Of a DNA stretch of 64,000 bases, positions 58,244-64,000 are shown in pieces. The notes under the pieces were generated by a model. It was not told the origin of the DNA, did not search any database, and saw nothing but the letters and a program-made list of their open reading frames with translations. Within the stretch, counting starts at the first letter, position 1. Each line of letters begins with the position of its first letter. The DNA comes from a virus: positions 1 to 64,000 of the IMG/VR virus record IMGVR_UViG_3300000117_007448, one strand, 5' to 3'. Both the position numbers and the translations under genes were made by a program.

Positions 58244-58639
58244 TTATTTCTTTCTACCACCTATATCGGTAATCTCTTGCAGTTTTTGAATTTGATCTTT
58301 GGAAAGTATTCGAGAGGCTTCTAAAGCTTTTGTGTCTGAGAAGTTATAATATCTCTTTATACATTCTAAATTTTCACTCTTTGATCCAGGTTTTAACCAT
58401 TTTGAAAAAGGTCTCCTCATGGATCTAACTGTATTTAGTAAAAAGTCATTCTGCATTTTATTGTCTAAAAAATGTCTTTGGTTCATTTCATTTGCGAAAA
58501 TAATACAATCTTTGTGATAACTTAGAGAACGATTGGTTAAAAATGGCTTATATTCTTTCTCTGTTATATCATCAACAATCAATTGCTTTTTACCTTGCAA
58601 TATTTGTTTTACAAATTCAAATGGGCTTGTTTTAATCAT
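58244..58639 (-). CDS. 62: clamp-loader small subunit (gp62)
   Basis: 131 residues. SPFEFVKQI, the LTNRSLSYHKDCIIFANEMN segment and FLLNTVRSMRRPFSKWLK fit gp62. It works with gp44 to load the gp45 clamp. In T4 gp62 and gp44 are adjacent; here an oxygenase gene is inserted between them. Confidence 0.88.
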   Translation of the reverse strand: MIKTSPFEFVKQILQGKKQLIVDDITEKEYKPFLTNRSLSYHKDCIIFANEMNQRHFLDNKMQNDFLLNTVRSMRRPFSKWLKPGSKSENLECIKRYYNFSDTKALEASRILSKDQIQKLQEITDIGGRKK

Positions 58640-59234
58640 GTGTCGTATACCAACCTGTTATTATATATTTTTCATGTTCTTTTGTTATTTGACCTGAGTG
58701 TACATGAGTAAAATAAGCAGGCCATATTACAGTCAAACCTTTAATGGCAGGTGTTGTAAATTTTTGATACTTGAAATTTGTACCACCATCAGGAACATCA
58801 TTTAAGTATGTCATAAAGACCAATACTCTATTTCCATCTGGCTTCCTATGGTCATTCTCAAAATGATCTAAGAAATATCCTTCACCAGGTTTATAATATT
58901 GTAATACATAATCACAAAATATATTAAACTCTTTTACATTATTTACCATTGGATATTTTTTAATATATTCCATCAAACATTTTTGTAACCATATTCTATA
59001 ATCACTTATACATGAATCAATGTTTTTAGGGTGTATTACAATATCTGTTCTTTTTGTTCTTAATGCTTTTTTGGTTAAAGGAGTAAAACCATCTGAATCA
59101 TATTCATTGTACCTTAAAGTAGATTCATGTTTTTGTGAATTATTTTTAAAATACTGTACAAGATTATCACAAATATTTTCTGGTATATAACAGCCGCCAA
59201 TCAAAGATTCTAATGGAAAGTAATGTTTCTTCAT
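58632..59234 (-). CDS. 2OG-Fe(II) oxygenase inserted between clamp-loader genes
   Basis: 200 residues. LQYYKPGEGYFLDHFENDH, LVFMTYLNDVPDGGTNF and THVHSGQITKEHEKYIITGWY are typical of the prolyl-4-hydroxylase-like group. Substrate unknown. ATGA overlap with gp44 and 8-base overlap with gp62, so all three are made together. Confidence 0.85.
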   Translation of the reverse strand: MKKHYFPLESLIGGCYIPENICDNLVQYFKNNSQKHESTLRYNEYDSDGFTPLTKKALRTKRTDIVIHPKNIDSCISDYRIWLQKCLMEYIKKYPMVNNVKEFNIFCDYVLQYYKPGEGYFLDHFENDHRKPDGNRVLVFMTYLNDVPDGGTNFKYQKFTTPAIKGLTVIWPAYFTHVHSGQITKEHEKYIITGWYTTHD

Positions 59235-60163
59235 TTGAAATCACACTCTACCATTAGCTCAGTTAAACAAGCAACTGTATTAATCTCTTGATCAGATACA
59301 AATGCAGCTTTATATTGATAATCTGCAAGTATTAAAACTGCCTTTGGTATCGAATGAGGTTTAAGTTTTTCATATAGCACATCATAGAGTTTACGAAACA
59401 ATGCATTTGAGTCAATATCGTTTGTAGCGACCCACTTTCTAATCTCTTTAAAGTTTTTTTCTTCTATGAATCCTACGATCTTTTCTATCGGTACATCACC
59501 AATTTGCGATAAAATACCAATATCAATCTTACCAAAGTTTGAATATCTTTGTAGCTCATTAATCACTCTACGAAAATCTGGAAAGTGTTTCTTAATAAGT
59601 TCTGCAACAACCTTTTGATCGTACTCAACACCTTCATTATCAAGAACACCAACAATTCTTTTCATGAACTGTGAAGCCATTTGGACTTTCTCACCATTGC
59701 GTAAGGTAAAGTCAACAACGGCACACCTAGAGTGTAGTGGTTCTATGATACGATTCTTATAGTTACAAGTAAATATGAATGAACAATTACTTGCAAACTC
59801 TTCTATTGCGTTTCTAAGAGCGGGTTGAGTTGAGTTTGGATTAAGATAGTCTGCTTCATCTATAATGATGACCTTGCGACCACCAGCTAAACTAACTGAA
59901 GAAGCATAGTTCTTTATCTTAACTCGAAAGGTGTCGATACCTGATTCATCAGAACCATTGATTATGATTGAATCACAACCAATCTCTTGACACATAGCTT
60001 TTGCTACTGTGGTTTTACCAACACCTGCACCACCACTTAATAATAAGTTTGGTATGTTGGATGTATTTACATACTCCTGAAAAGGTTTTTTAACTCTATC
60101 TGGTAATATGCAATCCTTTATGGCCTGCGGCCGATACTTCTCTGTCCATAATAAATGTTCCAT
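59231..60163 (-). CDS. 44: clamp-loader large subunit (gp44), AAA+ ATPase
   Basis: 310 residues. Walker A SGGAGVGKTTVAKA (about 43-56), Walker B VIIIDEADYL, SRC motif in LHSRCAVV. It hydrolyses ATP to open and load the gp45 clamp. Confidence 0.95.
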   Translation of the reverse strand: MEHLLWTEKYRPQAIKDCILPDRVKKPFQEYVNTSNIPNLLLSGGAGVGKTTVAKAMCQEIGCDSIIINGSDESGIDTFRVKIKNYASSVSLAGGRKVIIIDEADYLNPNSTQPALRNAIEEFASNCSFIFTCNYKNRIIEPLHSRCAVVDFTLRNGEKVQMASQFMKRIVGVLDNEGVEYDQKVVAELIKKHFPDFRRVINELQRYSNFGKIDIGILSQIGDVPIEKIVGFIEEKNFKEIRKWVATNDIDSNALFRKLYDVLYEKLKPHSIPKAVLILADYQYKAAFVSDQEINTVACLTELMVECDFK

Positions 60164-60190
60164 TGGAACTCCTCACATAATAAATCATAA

Positions 60191-60487
60191 TCAAAGTTTT
60201 TTCAAATCGTCTATTTTTTTAGAATCTTTAATAGCTCGATTGAAATGTGTATTCATACCATCTTGGATAGTTTCGTTATCATTCAACCTTTTAATAACTT
60301 CACTTAGAGTATTTTCAACATCCCAAGATCCTTCATTTCCACAATATAATGTGGTTACTGTTTTCAATTCATTATCATCAGATGTTTTCAACTGTTCAAA
60401 AATAGTATACACCTTATCAGCATTGACGTAAATAACATCAGTAACATTACCTTTAAAAGCGTTTTTAAGTTTGATCAATTTAGCCAT
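60191..60487 (-). CDS. conserved small phage protein between gp45 and gp44
   Basis: 98 residues from the ATG at 60487; the longer frame is a shadow of gp45. MAKLIKLKNAFKGN and the DVIYVNADKVYTIFEQL segment recur in marine T4-like phages at the same place. The start overlaps the gp45 stop. Function unknown. Confidence 0.72.
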   Translation of the reverse strand: MAKLIKLKNAFKGNVTDVIYVNADKVYTIFEQLKTSDDNELKTVTTLYCGNEGSWDVENTLSEVIKRLNDNETIQDGMNTHFNRAIKDSKKIDDLKKL

Positions 60488-61172
60488 CATCATTAGCCTC
60501 AAAATTACTACCAGTTTCAGTCGAGATCCAATATTGTAGTGTTGTATCTTTGTTTTTAAAATGAGAAACACCTTTAGATGATATACTCACTTCATAGTTA
60601 CCAGGTAAAATTTTACTTATGTTTTCTGTTTTGAAAACCATTTTATACTTGTTACCATTACCCTTATCAATCTGTAAGGCATCTGTATGAGCACTATCAT
60701 CTTGACCATTGAATGATACAACATCAACTGTAACACCATCGGATTGAATTGCAATATGCGGAGAACTTAAAGCTGAACTTGACTTTAAAATCCAATCAAA
60801 ATCTTCACTTGAAAGTAAACATTTTATTTCCGCAGCTGGCATTACAAAGTTTTTCTCAGGAGGTAATACGATCATTGTTGGGTCACAAAAACGATACTTA
60901 ATTCTAGATCGACCTTTCTTACCTACAACAACAACGTGTTTGGCATCAAACTCGAATGATGGATTATCTTTATCTAAAGAAACTACCGAAAGAAAGTTAT
61001 TCAAATCGTAGACACCAAAATCTGCTGGAATATCCTCTTCAATTGTAGCCTCAGCTAAAATATTTTTGTGAGAGGATACTGTCTTTAAAGTTTTACCTTT
61101 CTTAAAGAAAATACCTTGATTAATATTTGCATAATTTTTTAATACGTTTAACGTCTTAGAGCTCATCTTCAT
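60480..61172 (-). CDS. 45: DNA sliding clamp (gp45)
   Basis: 230 residues, typical length. Two-domain clamp fold: ILAEATIEEDIPADFGVYDLNNFLSVVSL and the SSEDFDWILKSSSALSSPHIAIQ segment agree with gp45. It gives processivity to gp43 and, in T4, activates late transcription. Confidence 0.93.
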   Translation of the reverse strand: MKMSSKTLNVLKNYANINQGIFFKKGKTLKTVSSHKNILAEATIEEDIPADFGVYDLNNFLSVVSLDKDNPSFEFDAKHVVVVGKKGRSRIKYRFCDPTMIVLPPEKNFVMPAAEIKCLLSSEDFDWILKSSSALSSPHIAIQSDGVTVDVVSFNGQDDSAHTDALQIDKGNGNKYKMVFKTENISKILPGNYEVSISSKGVSHFKNKDTTLQYWISTETGSNFEANDDG

Positions 61173-61450
61173 TTATTATCACCTCGTTTTATATCATGAT
61201 TATGTAATGCTATTATTCCATAGTGTAACACTTTTAAAAGGTCTTTTCGGCAATAGCCATCTTTTTTGCCGTACCTTTGTGCATATTTCATAATGTTACC
61301 AATACAGAATCCTTCACCATGGCCACTATCAATAATAAATTCAGTCGCCTGAAACTTATCTTTTGAATAGTGTTGCCCATATGTTTGATCTATGTATAAA
61401 TGTAATTCATTGATCAGTTCATCTTCATTATATTTGTAATCTATTGTCAT
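61169..61450 (-). CDS. DUF3310-type small protein
   Basis: 93 residues. FCIGNIMKYAQRYGKKDGYCRKDLLKVLHYGIIAL is the DUF3310 signature (SaV-like), which in many phages sits with nucleotide genes. Its role is not settled. TAATG-type overlaps on both ends. Confidence 0.82.
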   Translation of the reverse strand: MTIDYKYNEDELINELHLYIDQTYGQHYSKDKFQATEFIIDSGHGEGFCIGNIMKYAQRYGKKDGYCRKDLLKVLHYGIIALHNHDIKRGDNK

Positions 61451-62262
61451 AGTTTACCAGTAAATTGTGCAACAGCTGGCATATTACCAGAGAAAGCATA
61501 TGTACCAATGTGTTGTGTTTTCATCCATGGGCATAAGTAAATTTGTCCACCCATTTTACGCCACATTTGGCAAAACATATAATCTTCACTTAAATACCTA
61601 TCTGAACCACCATCAGTAATGCTACCTTTACTATCAATAACGGTGTCGAAATAAGCGTGAATATATCTAGAACCATCAAAATGTTGTTGGCCAACATGAT
61701 CTGGTTTGTAATGTATTTGTGGGTAGTGATCCTTCATTTTGTCAAATACTTGACGTTGAACTAACATAAAACCAGTACCAATTTCCATAACTTCTAATGG
61801 TTCGGTAACTTGGAATTGATCTGTTCCTTTTACTACATTGAACACATATTCCCCAACTAAAGATTCTAGTTCACCCGGATCTAAGTCTGGATGATTTCTG
61901 GCTGCGTGAGCCACATTTCCCCAATTGATTGATTTTTTCGGATATGGACCACCCGAAACTTCTTTATTCATTGCCAATAAGGCTAATATATCTTGTGGAT
62001 TGTAATGTATGTCCGAATCAATGAATAATAGATGAGTAAAACCCGATCTTAAAAATTCATCAACCAAATAATTTCTTGCTCTTGTAATTAATGATTCATT
62101 AAAAAGAAATGAAAACTTTGTTTCTACTCCATACTTGCTCATTTGTGCTTGAAGGTCTAAACATGATTTAATATAAAGGCCATGTGCCATACCACCATAC
62201 ATAGGTGTTGCAATAAACAATTTATGTTGTTTTAAATCATCAACTTTAACTTGAATTTCCAT
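61447..62262 (-). CDS. glycosyltransferase-like protein, GT-A fold
   Basis: 271 residues. KLFIATPMYGGMAHG at the N-terminus, LLFIDSDIHYNP (D-x-D) near residue 100, and YLSEDYMFCQMWRKMGGQIYL near residue 230. Such proteins are frequent in marine T4-like phages near gp45; they may glycosylate DNA or surface targets. Confidence 0.8.
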   Translation of the reverse strand: MEIQVKVDDLKQHKLFIATPMYGGMAHGLYIKSCLDLQAQMSKYGVETKFSFLFNESLITRARNYLVDEFLRSGFTHLLFIDSDIHYNPQDILALLAMNKEVSGGPYPKKSINWGNVAHAARNHPDLDPGELESLVGEYVFNVVKGTDQFQVTEPLEVMEIGTGFMLVQRQVFDKMKDHYPQIHYKPDHVGQQHFDGSRYIHAYFDTVIDSKGSITDGGSDRYLSEDYMFCQMWRKMGGQIYLCPWMKTQHIGTYAFSGNMPAVAQFTGKL

Positions 62263-62273
62263 AATGTTCCCAT

Positions 62274-62322
62274 AAAAAAATGACTAAGACTAATACGCTC
62301 TACCTATATGTATTAGTCTTAG
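62274..62322 (-). terminator. intrinsic terminator, 13-bp stem
   Basis: On the minus strand CTAAGACTAATAC pairs perfectly with GTATTAGTCTTAG (13-nt loop), followed by TCATTTTTTT. It lies between the HTH gene and the glycosyltransferase gene. Confidence 0.88.
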
Positions 62323-62342
62323 CCGACAATCATAAGCTTTTT

Positions 62343-62615
62343 TTAGGCAAAAGCATTAATGCCTTGTGATCGTAGTGCCATAATACCAGCAGATACAATC
62401 TCTTTAGTTGGTTTACCCAACCGATAGAAACTCACCTTTGAACCATTAGAAACTTTCTTTGAGTTCCTGTAAATTGCGTGTCCTTTTTTTCTCAAGGTAT
62501 CAATCATGGCAGATGGATTCTTAACACCAAATTTAGAACGCATTTGATTAGCGGTGAGCGTATTGTACCCATCAACTTTAGAAAGATACGTTATGATTTT
62601 GCTCTCACTTGACAT
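62343..62615 (-). CDS. winged-helix/HTH DNA-binding protein
   Basis: 90 residues from the ATG at 62615 (GGAG upstream). SKIITYLSKVDGYNTLTANQMRSKFGV, IDTLRKKGHAIYRN and SFYRLGKP form a winged helix as in a conserved marine phage family. It stands between terminators and may be a phage regulator. Confidence 0.78.
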   Translation of the reverse strand: MSSESKIITYLSKVDGYNTLTANQMRSKFGVKNPSAMIDTLRKKGHAIYRNSKKVSNGSKVSFYRLGKPTKEIVSAGIMALRSQGINAFA

Positions 62616-62623
62616 AAACAACT

Positions 62624-62663
62624 CCAAAATAAAATTGAACGGTACATTTCAGGAGGACCGTTC
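62624..62663 (-). terminator. intrinsic terminator after the CobS-like gene
   Basis: GAACGGT/ACCGTTC 7-bp stem (13-nt loop) followed by AATTTTATTTT on the minus strand, about 20 nt after the stop at 62685. Confidence 0.75.
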
Positions 62664-62684
62664 TCACTCCTTTAGGGGCGGTGG

Positions 62685-63842
62685 TTATGATACACTCTCA
62701 TCAGGTAGGGGAGTTTTGGGAGTTTCTTCACCTGTAAGTAGTGAGTCAGCATCAGCACCAGAATCTACTTTGGTATACAAGTCTAAGAATGTAGCCTTAG
62801 TGTCCTCGTCAAAACGAGCAATACACTTAGCAATACTCTTTAACTTATCGGAGAATATACCAAAAGTTCTGGATATGTGAACTAATCGTCTAGTCGATAT
62901 GACTTCATCACAACCACCTTGTTCAAATGTTTTACGGATAACTTCAGCCCAAAGCACAAGCTTCTCAGCAAAGTCATCATCTTGACCATCTAATTCTTTT
63001 TTGAGAATGTTAATCTCAATCTTTCTTGAAGGCCAATCTTGCTCTTCAGTTGTAGGGAATCTCTCAAGAAATGCCTCATTAAGCACGTTAGTGTACATAT
63101 AACGACCATCATCTGAGCCCTTGCCTTTTGTATTAGCAGTAGCAAAGATTGTAAAGCCTTCAGCAGGTTCTACAATTTCACCTTTCTTTTTAAGAAGAAA
63201 TGGCTTGCCTTCTAAAACACGTTGCAACGAAGCAAGATTATTCGCACCATAATCTATTTCATCTATACATAATACAGCACCCTGCTTCGCCGCCACCGTG
63301 ACTGGACCATCTCGCCATTCCATTTGACCATTGATCAATACATAATTACCAAGTAAATCGCCTTCATCAGTTTCAGGTGTCATTGATACGCAAACATACT
63401 TGCGTTTGTTTCTCGCACAAGCTTGTTCAACTGACATTGTTTTACCATTACCAGATTGACCTGTGATAAAACATGGAAAAAACTTTTTGGATTTAATAAT
63501 ACTTTCAACATCTTTATAGATGCCAAAAGGAACATAGTTTGAATATTTTTCAGGTATCAAACTATTAACTTCTAAAGAAGTGACAACAGAGCTAATTACA
63601 TTTGCCTCTGCTGTTGGTGTTTTTCTGATTGTTGTTTTTGCTGTAGGTAACTTTACTACCTTAGCAACATATTCTGAAACGTCATAGACGCCACGGCCTA
63701 TTCTTAGGTCTTTTTGGTTTGTAAACCAGTATGGATGAGCAATACCTGTATCAGATACAATATTTTTAATATCATCTGTGGTAACACTCTCTTTACCTAA
63801 CTTTACAACCGCATCAATAAACTTTTGTCTAACTTTACTCAT
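62685..63842 (-). CDS. cobS: AAA+ ATPase, CobS/MoxR-like
   Basis: 385 residues. Walker A TGQSGNGKTMSVEQA (about 130), Walker B AVLCIDEIDYGA, sensor segment FTIFATANTKG, and a C-terminal helical lid with STRRLVHISRTF. Cyanophages and pelagiphages carry this gene as cobS, yet a cobalt-chelatase role is not proven; a separate N-terminal winged-helix-like part (residues 1-60) hints at a phage-specific function. Driven by an early promoter at 63882. Confidence 0.88.
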   Translation of the reverse strand: MSKVRQKFIDAVVKLGKESVTTDDIKNIVSDTGIAHPYWFTNQKDLRIGRGVYDVSEYVAKVVKLPTAKTTIRKTPTAEANVISSVVTSLEVNSLIPEKYSNYVPFGIYKDVESIIKSKKFFPCFITGQSGNGKTMSVEQACARNKRKYVCVSMTPETDEGDLLGNYVLINGQMEWRDGPVTVAAKQGAVLCIDEIDYGANNLASLQRVLEGKPFLLKKKGEIVEPAEGFTIFATANTKGKGSDDGRYMYTNVLNEAFLERFPTTEEQDWPSRKIEINILKKELDGQDDDFAEKLVLWAEVIRKTFEQGGCDEVISTRRLVHISRTFGIFSDKLKSIAKCIARFDEDTKATFLDLYTKVDSGADADSLLTGEETPKTPLPDESVS

Positions 63843-63881
63843 AATATAAAAACTCCCACGTTTTTGTTAATCTATGGTACC

Positions 63882-63910
63882 ATCCTATCAGCACCAACCC
63901 CATTTGTCAA
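63882..63910 (-). promoter_or_regulatory. early promoter, repeated-module family
   Basis: TTGACA, 17-bp spacer (AATGGGGTTGGTGCTGA), TAGGATGG, TACCATAGATTAA. It drives the CobS-like gene. Confidence 0.87.
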
Positions 63911-63927
63911 GCGATAATGTTGCATTT

Positions 63928-64000
63928 TTACAACTTTACCGCAATTTTTTCTATAAATTTTGTTGCTAGTATGCGATTTACTGATCTAGTTCTATTCATT
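63928..64000 (-). CDS. 3' end of an unidentified gene
   Basis: An open frame enters from the right edge and ends with TAA at 63928; only about 23 residues are visible (ending KIAVKL). It may also start at the ATG at 63999. Too short to identify. Confidence 0.3.
   Translation of the reverse strand, partial: MNRTRSVNRILATKFIEKIAVKL

Noticed and set aside
1-64000. CRISPR arrays, insertion sequences, integrase or attachment sites.
   Set aside because: No regularly spaced repeats, transposase, integrase or direct terminal repeats were seen, which fits a lytic T4-like phage.

Overview
This window is a segment of an AT-rich (roughly one-third G+C by eye) T4-like myovirus of the marine pelagimyophage/cyanomyophage type. 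The evidence is a full T4-style replication set (gp41, gp43, gp44, gp45, gp62, RegA, UvsX, gp61 primase), phage NrdA/NrdB and ThyX, a spanin pair, exact T4-type late-promoter octamers (TATAAATA), and very compact packing with ATGA and TAATG start/stop overlaps. Except for three genes at the left edge, everything reads leftward (minus strand). The host is not stated. A beta/gamma-type PqqA precursor peptide, an NAD-dependent formate dehydrogenase, a c-type cytochrome and an alternative oxidase together suggest a methylotrophic marine bacterium such as the OM43 clade (inference). The phage backbone also resembles phages of SAR11.

Layout. (1) 0-2.3 kb: a plus-strand cassette (c-type cytochrome, exported protein, A-type Fe-S carrier) converging on minus-strand genes for a PiT-like phosphate permease and a 25-residue pqqA with its own strong ribosome-binding site and terminator. 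(2) 2.4-8.8 kb: small early genes, a SleB-type wall hydrolase, a ParB-like protein, a 2OG-Fe(II) oxygenase, tRNA-Pro(UGG) and two tandem paralogous membrane peptides. (3) 8.8-9.7 kb: no protein genes; a candidate structured RNA of about 510 nt with its own promoter and terminator, followed by a G+C-richer patch. (4) 9.7-16.6 kb: many very small orphan genes in short transcription units, driven by a repeated promoter module (TTGACA, 17 bp, TAnnATGG, then CATAG) and separated by intrinsic terminators. (5) 16.5-28 kb: nucleotide and energy metabolism: PurC, MazG, NrdB, formate dehydrogenase, lipase, IscU, NrdA with a built-in glutaredoxin, ThyX, primase. (6) 28-37.9 kb: spanins, lipoproteins, virion proteins and two large repeat proteins that look like substrates of the prohead protease, plus a NadR-like multidomain protein. 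(7) 37.9-43.3 kb: a glycan-modification cluster (methyltransferase, nucleotidyltransferase-HAD fusion, kinase, glycosyltransferase-like proteins) with the alternative oxidase embedded in it. (8) 43.3-64 kb: virion-type proteins, a ligase-like nucleotidyltransferase, then the replication block up to a CobS-like AAA+ ATPase.

Working model (inference): during infection the phage takes over host C1 and respiratory metabolism. PqqA would feed cofactor synthesis for a PQQ methanol dehydrogenase whose electrons leave by cytochrome c. Formate dehydrogenase would convert formate to CO2 plus NADH, and the alternative oxidase would drain excess ubiquinol. IscU and the A-type carrier would support Fe-S proteins, and PurC, NrdAB, ThyX and MazG would steer nucleotides to phage DNA.
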